Positions 45,230 through 56,676 of a stretch of DNA of 64,000 nucleotides are shown here, piece after piece. The stretch's first letter is position 1, and the number at the start of each line of letters is the position of its first letter. Made by a program: the position numbers and the translations under genes. Below the pieces are notes generated by a model that was not told the origin of the DNA, ran no database searches, and was given only the letters and a program-made list of their open reading frames with translations. The stretch comes from Aselliscus stoliczkanus (Eukaryota > Chordata > Mammalia > Chiroptera > Hipposideridae): positions 108,332,852 to 108,396,851 of the forward strand of contig CM066728.1 in assembly GCA_033961575.1 (NCBI GenBank), given 5' to 3'.

Positions 45230-45534
45230 CTGGGGGGCGGTAGTCATCACCACTGTTCCCCTAAAAACAGTTTCTCTCCTTTTCGAGATCAGGAGCGGCA
45301 CGTGACTTGCTCTGGTCAATAAGATGTGGGTGGAAGTGGCCAGCTGCATCCCTGGGCAGGCGTCCCGCTGTCGGAGCTCACTCCAGTGGCGGAGACCTGG
45401 CCGGCTTCAGTGAGTGAGGGCAGCCTGGCGCGGGGTACCCCCGAACCCACACGGTCTCCGCCAACAAGGGGAAAACCACTGCTGTTTCAGGCACTGAGAT
45501 CTGACTGCTGTTAGCCACCCAACTGCAGCCTAAC
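45230..45534 (+). mobile_element. Old interspersed repeat, family not named
   Basis: 'GTGACTTGCTCTGGTCAATA', AGATGTGGGTGGAAGTGGCC, then 'TGTTTCAGGCACTGAGATCT' and 'AACTGCAGCCTAACCAATCC' match the layout of a common old mammalian element (GCCAATGGAATGTGAGCGGAAG... TTTAAGCCACTGAGATT... CAGCATAACCTAGCC). CpG-containing and GC-rich relative to its neighbours. Confidence 0.45.
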
Positions 45535-48464
45535 CAATCCCTCCCGACTGCCACAGGCGTCCCCAGGGAAGTCCGGGCCGTCCTGCAGGCACTGACATTT
45601 GTCTAAGACAATTCTGTCCGCACTGACCTTGGTCCAAAACGACTCTTTCTTCACCGAGATTGTTCGCTGCAAATACTCCAATACATTGTATATGTTCTTT
45701 TAATAGCATCAATTGATAACAACTGAGAGGACAGCATCGCTATGTTGCTTAAAGAAAGAGACTTTTTAAGAAGGCAGGGTAATTTAATTCATATAATTTG
45801 CTGCTTATTTTGCTGCTTATTTTTTGCTGCTTATTTTGATTGGCTGGCATAGTGCCACAGTTTAAAGCAGTTAGGTAGACTGCTTATCCTATTTTCATAA
45901 AAATGAGTGAATTTGATCAGGTTTTTGACATGGGTTTAATAACATACAGATCAACATTTTTAAAGCCCAGAAAAACTCATTTTTTTGTTTTAACAATCTA
46001 CAAAGGACAATGGACCATGCACTTTATTTATGTGTAGGTATCTGTGTTCCTTACATTGATTATTTAAGTATATTGATTTACTCAGAGATAGACAGAACCA
46101 GAAAAGCATCATATTATCCCTAAATTAAAACTCATTTTTGTGGAGCTTGTCAAACAAGCACTTTGTAGCTTACATTTTGAATGGAAAACTTTATCAAACA
46201 AAAGAAAAGGTTAAAGCGGGTATCTGCAAAGCAAATTATGAAGAAGGTTTTAGAATATTTGGGGGGAAGTCAGGAAGCCAACCAATGATAAAGTTCAGCT
46301 CTGATGCTGAAATCACGCAATGCAGTGAATACGAGGGAAAAGCCACAAGTCACATAAGACATGCACATTTTCGTTGGTCTGGCAGTCATTTTTTCATTCC
46401 TGAGGGTTTAGACTCCTTTCCCTGGGTTAACCTCTCTCCAGTAAATTACCCCGGGCTGACAGAGGGGAAGGTCTGATTTCCGAATTGCTCCATTGCTGTT
46501 CAACATTACTTCTATATTTAACTCCATTCTATTAATATTTGTATCCAAATTGTGCCCAGCTTTGGAAAATGGATCCCATTTATCTCAGAGCTGTAACCAT
46601 ATATACTAATGCAACATTTGCTAACAATACAAAACACGTTCTCTAAGTTGAAGCATAGAGATCCAAAATAATCAGATTGCTGCATGGCAGTTTCGTTTCC
46701 TGTTACTTTTAACTGTGTTTCCTCACCAGTTATGTTTCCAGCAAACTATTTCATATGTATATTTACAGACCAGTAAACAAATTAAAACTGCTGAGAGCAC
46801 TGCCAAAGGAACCTGGATCATTTCCACAACTTTCACTACAATAAGTGATGTATTTGTAGCCATAGTGCCATGTGAGTTGATCTTATTGTATTTTTATACA
46901 TGGTACGTTTCAACTGATGAGATCACTATGGGAAATTTTCCCAGACTTGGCACGCCGAGAGCTTGCTGAGTGTCTAGACCTCTACACTTAAGCATACAAT
47001 TTCCATATTATGAAAGTCCTCAAAAACCTCATAGTAAATACTAGAGGAAAATGAAGAGATGAGTCCTGAAAATGTATATAAAGACACGGGTGACACACTG
47101 CAGATTCCTGGAAGAAAAACACTGCATCAATCCACTTCCTTAACTATTATATATGTATACTTCAGTGGTTAGAATATTATATTAAGCATTTCTAGTAAAT
47201 AAAATAAGTGAAAATGCAATAATATTTCAAATAAAAGAAGTATTATAGAGAACTAGTGCACTTTTCTAAGAGGCTTGAAAAGTTACAGGCATGTTATGCT
47301 TTCATAATTGGCCAAATCATAGAGTCTATTTAAATGTATCTTTTCATGGAAGCAAGGTAAATCGATAAGCTAACACTTTATAAATGGAAACAAACATTGT
47401 ATTGTACTCTATACTATGAGTTGGTGGAGAAAAGACATTTTTAAGCCTCTTGCAATAATATGTTGGTGAGCTTATCAAATTGTATGGCACACAGCATGTA
47501 TGAAGTATATTAATCTTTTGGAGATATGATTAAATTCCACCTCCTGGGTCATTGGAAAGGTAACAGCCTGAATCCTTCAATAGCATATATACATGGATGA
47601 CTGTTTGTTTCCTGAATTCTTATTCCTGTCCCAGTTACAATTTGGCACAAGCATCATAGAAATCAACTCTCTTTTATATAATTACTGACTCTCAGAACAA
47701 AACAAAACTGTTCTCTTAAGTGATCACAATGAAAATTCAGCCACAGATAATAATTAAGTTGAACATATAAAGTTATAAAGCTATTAAACTCTGACTTTTC
47801 ACTTCTTACACAATCTTTGACCAAATCAACAGATATATAGGAATATATCTGGAATGTACTGTAAACTCCAGGGTGATGACATGCAGGCACCATTATGTGT
47901 GAAGGGTGCCATCTGAGTTCCCTGTCCCCACAGACAGCTTAAGTAGATACACAGAGCAATGTGCATCACAGGGAAAGCATATATCTACAGGGAAAGATAT
48001 ATTTCAAGATATTTTCAAGATCTTTAATCTTCTGTTTTGGAGAAAGAGTCCCTAAATTGATTTTCACAGCTGCATATGAATGCCTTTTTAGGAAACCAAT
48101 CATATTTTAGTAAAATACAGATATTTCTTCCTTTTGGAGAGACATTCCATTAAAAATAAACCATCATACCTGGAAAAACCTTCCAGACCTTGAAATTGCT
48201 TTTCCAATGATACTGTTAATCCTGTTTATGCCAAAGCCCAAGTGATTAGAAAACACAGAGCTCAGAAATGCTCCTGTAGGGTGTCAGACTATTGCTCTTA
48301 AACTCGCTGAATAATTTTTCAATGGCATCAGTTTTGAATATTTATAAATGCCTGAAAAAACAAGGCCCAGTCATTTTTAGAGAGAATTATCAATGATCTT
48401 TTTACTTGCCAAATTTGAAAATGAACACTTTTTACACTCCTTTTGTATTTAACAAATGCGTTTG
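45535..48464. other. Long unassigned AT-rich stretch
   Basis: Contains three tandem TGCTGCTTATTTT units at 45799-45838. A plus-strand ORF of 112 codons at 46138-46476 has no recognisable domain. Nothing else identified. Confidence 0.4.
45799..45838. repeat. 13-bp tandem repeat, three units
   Basis: TGCTGCTTATTTT three times, with small length differences in the T run. Confidence 0.9.
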
Positions 48465-48478
48465 CTTTTGGAATTTTT
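48465..48478. repeat. Left target-site duplication of long SINE
   Basis: CTTTTGGAATTTTT, repeated exactly at 48836-48849. Confidence 0.92.
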
Positions 48479-48835
48479 TTTTTTTTTTTTTTTACGGTTT
48501 TACTGGAGAATTGGGGGCGGGGAACAGATAAGTTGCTGCCCTTTTGTTCTTCAGTCTAGTTGTGGAGGACATCGCCCATGATGGTATTATCATTGCACTC
48601 TTCCCAGCTGAGGCAGTCATTCACCAGCCATTGGATGGCCACTTACAGCAGCTCATGGCAGCTCACAAAAGCGCATGCCAACTGCCGTCACTGGCAACTC
48701 ACAGCAGCCCAGCTCCAGGTGGAGCTGTTGTTCACCATCTTAGCTGTAGAGGGCGCAGCATCACTGGCCCTCATGTGGGATCTGAAACGGGGCATCCCAA
48801 GCTGACTCTTAACCAACACGCCCCTCAGCCGGTCC
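48479..48835 (-). mobile_element. Long tRNA-headed SINE, Rhin-1-like (form C)
   Basis: On the minus strand it runs: tRNA-like head GGGACCGGCTGAGGGGCGTG with GTTGGTTAAGAG, B-box region CGTTTCAGATCCCACATG, GGGCCAGTGATGCTGCGCCC, TACAGCTAAGATGGTGAACA, a CTGCTGTGAG-rich middle, then CTGTTCCCCGCCCCCAATTC, TCCAGTAAAA and a poly-A tail. A perfect 14-bp target duplication flanks it. The combination of tRNA head, gctgcgccctc/aactaagat-like body and GTTCCCC...CCAATAAA-like end fits my memory of Rhin-1, the horseshoe/leaf-nosed bat SINE. The 136-codon ORF crossing it is spurious. Confidence 0.85.
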
Positions 48836-49019
48836 CTTTTGGAATTTTTATAATTAATTCAGTTGCAACTGGAATTATCATAAACCCCTTTTGGTACTCA
48901 CTCTTGAAAAGAATCTCATTTCCCAATTTTAAAGCATGTGGATTTTTTGATTGATTGGCAACATCGTAATTTATACTGTTATCCATTCTGGCAATTAGGG
49001 GGTCATTAGTAGAAAAAAA

Positions 49020-49034
49020 AAACACCCTATTTTT
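49020..49034. repeat. Left target-site duplication of truncated SINE
   Basis: AAACACCCTATTTTT, repeated at 49342-49356. Confidence 0.9.
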
Positions 49035-49341
49035 TTTTTTTTTTAAAGATTTTATTGGGGAATTGGGGGAGGGGAACAGCGTTGGGGAATCGGGGAAGGG
49101 GAACAGACAAGTTGCTGTCTTTTTGTTCTTCAGTTTAGCTGCGGAGGATGTTGCTTCACTGTTGGTATCGTCATTGCACTCTTCCCGGATGAGGCAGATC
49201 CATCACTGGCCTCTGGATGGTCGCTCACCGTGGCTGTTGGCAGCTCACTCTTGGCTGCCAGCTGCTCACGCTGGTTGCGGGCCACTCACTGTAGCCTATG
49301 GCAGCCGACTGCAGCAGGGGCTGCAGCCCACACCATCACCG
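49035..49341 (-). mobile_element. 5'-truncated Rhin-1-like SINE
   Basis: On the minus strand it ends with CTGTTCCCCTCCCCCAATTC, CCCAATAAAATCTTTAAA and a poly-A run, the same 3' end as the element at 48479-48835. It contains an internal partial duplication of the GTTCCCC block (49065-49108). The tRNA-like head is missing, so it could not have been transcribed from its own promoter at this site. The 15-16-bp target duplication shows it inserted in this truncated form. Confidence 0.85.
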
Positions 49342-49357
49342 AAACACCCTATTTTTT

Positions 49358-52300
49358 AAAACTAAGGATTTTTATTATTGACATTATATAAAACAAGGTC
49401 CAATCAAATAGTTCTGTTTGGGTATGGGAAAGCATAACATCAGTGAGGAAACAAACACAAAAGCTCACCTGTCTTATAAAATATAGCAATATTTATATTC
49501 AAATGCTGAGAAAAGTGCAGTCAATTATCCATTTCCATGTGATGTTTACTTGAGCCTAAAAAGTTTTCAGAATTACAAGTGTCCCAATAGAAGGTAATGA
49601 TGTATTTGCCTGGGAGACAAACTCCTTGTTTTTTAGGCCTTTCCTCCTCTTTTCACTGCAGCTTTCGTTGTTTTCTTTTCTCCATGGGCAGGGGAGAGGT
49701 GAGAGGGTTGCCCGTGAACGTTCTCACTGATTTTTTGCACTTACTTCTGGAGTTCTGTCCTCAGGAACCACCTAGATCAGCAGAAAGAGCAGAGGCTGAA
49801 GAATGAACCCCTGCTGACTCCAAAGCTAAGCGTGATCATTGTGGAACACTTATCTGGGTCGCTCACCCCTTAGGGCTTGGAGTTTCACTTGTGAAATGTG
49901 AATGATGGTGACTCCCTTGCAAGTTGTTTTAAGTAACAAGTTGCAATTCTGCACAAAGACCTTAACCCGTTGTTTGGAGTGGGTTAAGTCCTCCCAAAAG
50001 GTGGCTCTTATTTCCATGACTGATGCCCGCTGCAGTTGTATTGACCCCACTGAGAACTAGCTCCCAGCTGGACCAATATAGACAACTCCTTCAATAAGGT
50101 TATTGAACTGGTTCGACCATTATTTCCAGGATGAGCTTAAAAGACGTACTTTGTTTTTGTGTAAAATGTCCATTCAGAATAGAAAGGTTTGCATTTTTTT
50201 TTTTCCTTGCTCTTTTAAAATTTATGTGATTTCAAGTTTTAAAGAAAAAGCAAAAAAAGACTTGGAGAGAAAAACAAAAAAACACAATGGAGAGAAGCCA
50301 TCTGATATATTGACCTAAACAGACTGACCAAGGCTAATTAATCACTTGGGTGAGCTGTGAGAACTGTGGAATTATTACCATGGCTGTAATTAATGATGGA
50401 ATGAAATAATGGAATGAAAGACTCAAAGAAAACCCACCCGTGCCCAGATGGCATTGGGGCCACCACTGCCAAGCTTCCCTTCCCATCTACCCAGACGCTT
50501 CTGATTTGCAATCATGTCATTTATACCTGAGAGTACAAAGATATTTGGGAGGAAAGGGAGAGGAGGGACATTGGTAGCTCCTAAAGGGATAGAATGTCAT
50601 AGTATTATCTGATGGAAAGAAGAGAGATGCTAGGAGGGGGTGGTTTTAGTTTTTCCACTTCACGAGTGCTGTGCATAATTTCTTTGGTAAGCAACTGGTC
50701 TTTTCTTCACAAGGCCAACATGGCAGAGCTTTCCAAACCTCCGTTTTGCCATCCTTTCCTCGCCCTCTGCTAGGTAAACAAGACACTAAGGAAGGAGAGA
50801 AAGCTACACGAAGAGACTATGATCATCTTGTTTGATTAATAGCTGTGCTTAATCGTAAAGACAGTCCTTCCATGTGCAGAAACAAAGGAGTTTGAGGTGG
50901 GAAGAAAATTCGCAGAGTAAGAGTGAGAAAACGGTGGGCGCCTTGCATTCAGTGGAAAACGGGAGCTGACGCAATCAGACTGTTCTCAGAGGCCATGACC
51001 GGGCACTTCCGGGCCCTTCCCCTTCTGATGGCTGGAATTGCCACGCCTGGACCCCCGCTCCCCTTGCCTCCTCTTGACTATCCTGGTCTCTGTGGGATAG
51101 TCAGTGACAGGTACTTCCAGAGGCCGAGGCAAACCTCAGTTTTGAAACAAATGTGTTACTGGTGGCTTCATTTATTAAAAATGACAATTTTTCTGCAAAC
51201 ATTTTTCCACATTTCCACAGATTAAGAAGTTTTGCACAATACTTTACACAAAATCAGGTTCTCACAAGATGCAACTAGAATAGTGAGAAGTTGCTTTATG
51301 TCAGTCAAGTATGTCTTAATAAGGCAACTGGTTCCGTTGTTTGATATTGGTATTTCCATTATTTTATCCATAACTTTCCTTTTACCACTGTGATTCAGTA
51401 ATGAAAGTCCTCCCGTGTTCTGAAAGATTGACACCCTGACTGACATCTTCTGTCCAGCATTTTTAACCGTTTGAAGAGGCTCTCCCTATTCACTGACCTA
51501 TATTTTTGTGTGAAGTGATTACTGCATATGAGGGATGGCTCATAAAAATACCAATAACCCAAGCATGAGGCACATTTTAATGACTGCAATTAGGGAGTGA
51601 GGGGTTTACAAGGCTGCTCCCAGCACATTCCTAATTCACTCTGGGTACTTGGCTGGGACTTTAAATCTCTAGTTTCTGGCCATCTACCCGCTGCCGCCCA
51701 CCTTGTTTTGAAGCAAAGGGGCTCATCTCCTCACAGGGTGTTGTGATGTTACTCGGGTGACGTTGCTGCTCCCCCATCTCTTCTCCCGGCCTGTGCTTAG
51801 GGTGCACACCCTAGGACTCACTTAGCAAAGCACCTGCCCTGCAGGGTTTAGTTGAGGAAGGAAGAAGATTTTAACAGGCCAGTTCAAGAGGGCATGTCAA
51901 GTTCCCTAAAGGAAGTAAGAGCAATGAGTTAGTGAGAAAAAGTTTGGGAAATAAAGAATAAAAAAAGGACTGGCTTTAGGAATCCCTACCCCTCAAATTT
52001 TATCCACTATGATTACACACTGTGGGGCTCCCCACGTGGGAGGTCACCTGACCCCAACAACAGAGTCACTTTAGCTCAGTGAGGTCAGCACGGTTAAAAT
52101 GCATTTCGAATGCACCTGCCCCGAGCAGTTAAGTCCGTCAGAAGTGAGTCTGTGTGTGGACTGAGCTTCAGGGGAAGAGCGGGTCTAACCTCTGGTTATG
52201 AACCTGTATCAGAACTGTCCTTGGCTCGGGAGATGGTAACTCTGCATACAGTGTGATGTGTTTCCATCAGATCTATTTCTTCAGCTCAGCAGTCATTGCA

Positions 52301-52489
52301 CTCATACATCAGTCCGTGAAAGTGGGGAAGGCTTAAAGAGAGAAGGAGAGCGGCATACGGCAGCTTCTTCCCCTCACTCCACTTCCTGATGGCCGACCTC
52401 ACCTTCCCCTCCACGATCCCATGACCCACAAGACAGCTTCCTTAGGATGATTCTGGCTTCTGGGCTCTGGAAACACTCCTTCCTATTCC
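49358..52489. other. Mostly unassigned stretch
   Basis: A weak MIR-like piece (GGAGTTTCACTTGTGAAATG, 'ATGATGGTGACTCCCTTGCA') lies at about 49875-49925. GGAATGAAATAATGGAATGA near 50398 is a small tandem duplication. The 100-codon ORF at 50923-51225 has no recognisable feature. Confidence 0.4.
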
Positions 52490-52668
52490 TCTATCAGCTC
52501 CAGGATGGTAACAGCGCCCAAGTGTTTGTTTGCACCCTGGGCTGCCTCTCATTTGGCTTCACTCTTCGTCTCCTGTATAATAGATCTCTGTATTGAATTT
52601 CCCCAGTTTGGAATCTCTGGAGTGGTCTCTGTTTTCCTGTCTGGACCCTGACAGGTAGAAATTCTATT
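52490..52668 (+). mobile_element. Old LTR-like repeat end
   Basis: 'TTCGTCTCCTGTATAATAGA', 'CTCTGTATTGAATTTCCCCA', TGGAGTGGTCTCTGTTTTCC and 'TGTCTGGACCCTGACAGGTA' resemble the end of an old mammalian LTR-type repeat (TGGTTTCTGTTTTCCTGACTGGACCCTGA-like, compared in pieces). Confidence 0.4.
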
Positions 52669-52829
52669 GGGGCTTCCTTAAATAAATCAAATGGAGGCAA
52701 GATCCCCCCAGTAAATGGGCCAATCATTATGAATATATACCTCTGTGTACATAGCCTGTTGAGGCTAGAGAACCTCAAATTATGTATTGTACGACTCAAC
52801 GGCTTCAAATATTGATGTGCTGGAAATTC

Positions 52830-53295
52830 TACAGTTTGGCCAGAGCTCAGTGGGAACAACTCAACTGTTCCACGGGGCATCATCTGACTGGCCCGGCGAG
52901 GGTGAGACGGTCCATCTCCAAAATGGCCTCGCTCCTGGCTGTTGGCTGGGCGCCCAGAGTGGGTTGTGGTTTGGGCCCTTGGTTCTCCCCACAGAGTGTC
53001 TTCATGTGGCTGTGTTGGTCTCCTCACAGTATGGCCACCTCAGGTTAGTCAAAGTCTCATATAATGGCCATCTTCCCCTAGAGCACAGAAGTTTCCAGGT
53101 CTGTTTAATGCCTGGGCTCAGAAGTTTCAGAATATGGTTTACATCACCTTTTGTCATTCAAAGTCACCACAGGGCCAGCCCAGATTAGAAGGGAAGGGAA
53201 TTTGGTTTTATTGCTATATAAGGGGTGGCAAGATCACATTATTAAAGACCATGTGGGATTGGAGATATTTTTACTGCCGTCTTTGAAAAGTAATC
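52830..53295 (+). mobile_element. Old interspersed repeat, family not named
   Basis: 'CTTCATGTGGCTGTGTTGGT', CTCCTCACAGTATGGCCACC, 'AATGCCTGGGCTCAGAAGTT', 'GTCATTCAAAGTCACCACAG', GGCCAGCCCAGATTAGAAGG match the order of a common ancient mammalian repeat (CTCACAGCATGGC... GTCACAGGCCCGCCCAGATTCAAGG). The 177-codon minus-strand ORF at 52494-53027 is antisense to it. Confidence 0.5.
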
Positions 53296-54369
53296 TACCA
53301 TAGCTGATTAGTTGAAATTCATATAGTATTCTCCTTGACCACATCAGTTTCCTGACTGATAGGGCAACACTGCATCAAATTCAGCTCAGCTAGGACACAG
53401 AAACCTAAGCTCCAGATGCACCTGGCTTTCTTCTAATTCCTTCTCTTTTTGTGCATGTGAGCATTTTTCTAACATGCCTCTTATATTCTTTGCTTTTCCA
53501 ATCCACCACTGGTTGTGTTTAGCCATCATTGTTTTTTTTCTAATTGGCAATGAAATTTCTTCTAGTTTAACTTAACATACACATATCTATAATATTACTC
53601 TCCCTTGCCCCTCAGTTGTAGGGTCATCTCTCTTTCCTCATCCTTCTTGATACCTTCTTGTCATTACCTTTTTTTCCTGAGGCCAACAATAATACTGCTT
53701 TTCTGATTCATGTCTCAATTATTTCCCTTTTAAAGGAAGATTGCTTCTTTGTATTCTACAAATGCCTTATGAATCCCTAACCATATATTAAGTGTGTGTT
53801 TTGGATGGAGGGGAGGGAATGGGCCTGGGTCTCTATAATATGGTGCCCATTATTTAGTGAAGCTAAAAAAGTTCATCAATTACAATTGTCTTGGAAACAC
53901 CCTAAAATTCCCTCAGGCTCAATCATAATCCCAAGATTATGACCAGCTTCATCAACTCATCTTCATATGAATTGATAAAAAGAATTATAATATCTACTTA
54001 CATCCAAACTCCCTCAAATATTTTCCACAAACGATTGTGTTCAGTGTGGTATACCAATGATTTGAAAGAATTATGTGCCAAGGCAGTAAGTGTGTCAACC
54101 TGGGACAGACCGAAAAGTTCAGTGGATGGATTAGTGATTGCAGCTTCTTCCAGAAGCTCCTTTGGTGATTTTTCTTTTCAGCCTCCATTCCTTGACAAGT
54201 AATCAACTAACATGTGTTTATTAAACTCCCATTATTAAGTACTATATTTCTATCTATGAAGTTTCATAGAGAACTGAAGATATATTGATGAGGGATATAA
54301 TGATGATTACACAATAATCACAGGGGTATTGTGATCATATTCACTTCTTTTTATTAATTATCTCTCATA
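53296..54369. other. Unassigned stretch
   Basis: AT-rich, nothing recognised. ORFs up to about 87 codons (53939-54202) without domains. Confidence 0.4.
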
Positions 54370-54528
54370 TGCTGTGAAGGGCTGGAGCTGCTGCATACAT
54401 CTCATACATCTGTGGTTTTCATGGAGACTCTGCAAGATGATTGATCATGGCAGCCCCACTTTAACTGAGGAAACCAAGGCTCAATGGTGTTAAACTTACC
54501 CAAAGCATTTAAATAGTGAATGAGGAAG
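54370..54528 (-). mobile_element. Antisense MIR SINE
   Basis: 'GGCAGCCCCACTTTAACTGA', 'GGAAACCAAGGCTCAATGGT' and 'TAAACTTACCCAAAGCATTT' form the reverse-complement MIR core. Confidence 0.7.
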
Positions 54529-54559
54529 ACAATGTCACCATGATGTTAATTATGATGAT

Positions 54560-54640
54560 ATTAATTATCATCAAATAGGTAGTGAGGGCCTATTATGTAC
54601 AAGCCAGACCTTATGCCATTAAGAGCCTAGAAAAATTAAA
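54560..54640 (-). mobile_element. MIR/L2-type scrap
   Basis: GTAGTGAGGGCCTATTATGT, ACAAGCCAGACCTTATGCCA resembles the antisense end of MIR/L2 (GAGCACCTACTATGTGCCAGGC). Confidence 0.5.
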
Positions 54641-54804
54641 AAATTGTAAGATTTGATCTTACAAAACATGCATATTCTCAGGGCCCACCATTAACTTTAT
54701 AACGATCACAATAGTCTTTTCCCCGACGTGAGGTGCACATGAGCCTATAAGTGGACAGGGTTGTCCCTAAAAGGTAACTATGTGGAATTCCCATGGAATG
54801 GTTA

Positions 54805-54978
54805 AAAGAGCTCTGCCCAATCACACAGGTTCCTGTCCAGAATCTGTTCCTGAATATGGGGCAGAAAATGGGTTCTTAAATACCTTTACCTTAATGGGCC
54901 TCAGCTCCCCTGTCTGTAAATGGGGGGAGGTGCCGCCTCCCAACTTTGAAAGACTCAGGATATGGGATATGTTCTAAC
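54805..54978 (+). mobile_element. MIR SINE
   Basis: 'CTTTACCTTAATGGGCCTCA', GCTCCCCTGTCTGTAAATGG, 'GGGGAGGTGCCGCCTCCCAA' are the MIR core and 3' half. A 65-codon ORF lies over it by chance. Confidence 0.75.
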
Positions 54979-55724
54979 ACGCAGATATTAGTCCTATGGT
55001 AGAGACTGTACACAGTAGTCTTAGGAGCATCTAGTATTCGAATGTGTCCTTTAGAGGAAAGCCAACTGGTTGACCTTCTTCTGCTTTGTGGGCTCTCTCT
55101 CCCTGCTGCCCAGCAGCACCAGGCTGTGAGGGACTAACTCATGACCTCTAACCCCACCCATTCTCAGGGGACTGCAGAATGTCATTTCATGTCTCTACAG
55201 TGTCATACAAGTCCTATGCACACTGGAAATTGTGTGGTCATAATCTATCAGCAAGTTCCCTCTCTCATCAGGTTGCATGGAAAACAAAATCATCCTCAAA
55301 AGCTACTCACATTCACTGATACAATACATTGTCAAAATATTTGCAGTTCATTAGATTTTTAAAAATCTCTTATGTGGGCAGGCCTATTTAAGAATGAGAA
55401 GTGAGTCCATTGAGTGGGAATTAGAATAAAGAGTCTTAATTGTCTTTGTTCCATTTTTCAGGCCAATATGGAATCATTTTTCCACTGGGACCTGAAAATT
55501 TTAAAAATTTTATTTAGCTACATGAGAAATAGCCTTGGGAGTGACCTTGGAGCCTAAAAATCTGATGGCTGTTTTATCCTCTAAACTGAATGAGAAAGTC
55601 CAATTTTTAACTCTGGAATTCTGCCTTTTTTTCTGTGTTATTATGACAATTCCATTTTTTGGAGTTATTGATTAAACGAATAATAAAATAAAAAAACTAA
55701 GGTAAAACCAAGGACAGCACAACA
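54979..55724. other. Unassigned stretch
   Basis: Nothing recognised. The 73-codon ORF at 55141-55362 is featureless. Confidence 0.4.
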
Positions 55725-55870
55725 CTGTTTTAGGTCGCCTACCAGCTGTATAAACTCAGGCAAAATATGTATGCTCTTAAAGCTCGTTTTCCCCACTTGT
55801 AAAAGTGGGGAAGATCTACTTTATATTATCATTGTGAAAATACATGAGATTAATATACAAGTATGTAGTT
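55725..55870 (+). mobile_element. MIR SINE
   Basis: 'CCTACCAGCTGTATAAACTC', AGGCAAAATATGTATGCTC, 'CGTTTTCCCCACTTGTAAAA' and 'GTGGGGAAGATCTACTTTAT' follow MIR in order. Confidence 0.78.
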
Positions 55871-56522
55871 CACTCGATACCAACTTTGGAACATAAAAAT
55901 GCAGTAATTAGTAGATATTAGCTTTGAATGGGAAAATTAGTTTTTGGTTATTTGTCATCAAATGCATCCTTTGCAATATAGGAAAGTTTCTGAATTTTTT
56001 CTCTTGTAGAGAATTGTCTCTAGCTTAAAATTCCACTAATTTTAACAAGGCCAGCTGTATTATGTAGTCACTTTTATTTTAATCTTGTTCAACTTTTAGT
56101 GAGTCCAAACTACTTGGAAAGTTCCTGAGTTATAAACTATTGCTGGTTTTGAAGATTTAGGGTTTTGTTTCTTTTAGATTAACTGACAAAATATTATTCA
56201 CCCTTAGGACTTCATGGCAAATAAATATAGCACACACACATCGCTAAAACATGAAAGAAAGCATGAGGCTTTTCATGAGGTTTAAGTCCCCAAACAAAAT
56301 CTAAACTTTGCTCTATACTTGACCTCACACAGGGTTCTTTTCATACTGGAAAGAGTTATGAACCCCTTTAGGGAAAAAATTGAATGAAGTCTTTGAATTC
56401 CCACATCTCTTTCTATATCTACCTTGAGGATGAAAGTGAAAAGACCCTAATCAAAATTTTGGATCTTGGTTATAGCTTGGGGATAGAAAATGTGAAGAGT
56501 GACACTGAGAAAGCCTTCAATC
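55871..56522. other. Unassigned stretch
   Basis: AT-rich, nothing recognised. Confidence 0.4.
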
Positions 56523-56535
56523 AAAGCTCTCTCTC
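56523..56535. repeat. Left target-site duplication of SINE
   Basis: AAAGCTCTCTCTC, repeated exactly at 56664-56676. Confidence 0.95.
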
Positions 56536-56635
56536 GAGCCGGTCGAGTGGTGCGGCGGTTAAGCGCTGGCTTCGGAAGCCAGCGGCCCCGTTTCGGGTCC
56601 CACTTATGAGGGCCAGTGACACTGCCCTCAAAAAC

Positions 56636-56663
<28 letters not shown>
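56536..56663 (+). mobile_element. tRNA-derived SINE, short form B
   Basis: GAGCCGGTCGAGTGGTGCGG, CGGTTAAGCGCTGGCTTCGG, B-box region GTTTCGGGTCCCACTTATG, GGGCCAGTGACACTGCCCTC, then an (AAAAC)n tail. Same family as 36224-36335 and likewise flanked by a perfect 13-bp target duplication. Retained CpG sites in the head suggest it is fairly recent. Confidence 0.93.
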
Positions 56664-56666
<3 letters not shown>

Positions 56667-56676
56667 GCTCTCTCTC

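Noticed and set aside
48544..48954. 136-codon plus-strand ORF
   Set aside because: Lies across and antisense to the Rhin-like SINE and one target duplication.
52494..53027. 177-codon minus-strand ORF
   Set aside because: Runs antisense through two old repeats and has overlapping long ORFs on the other strand. No domain.
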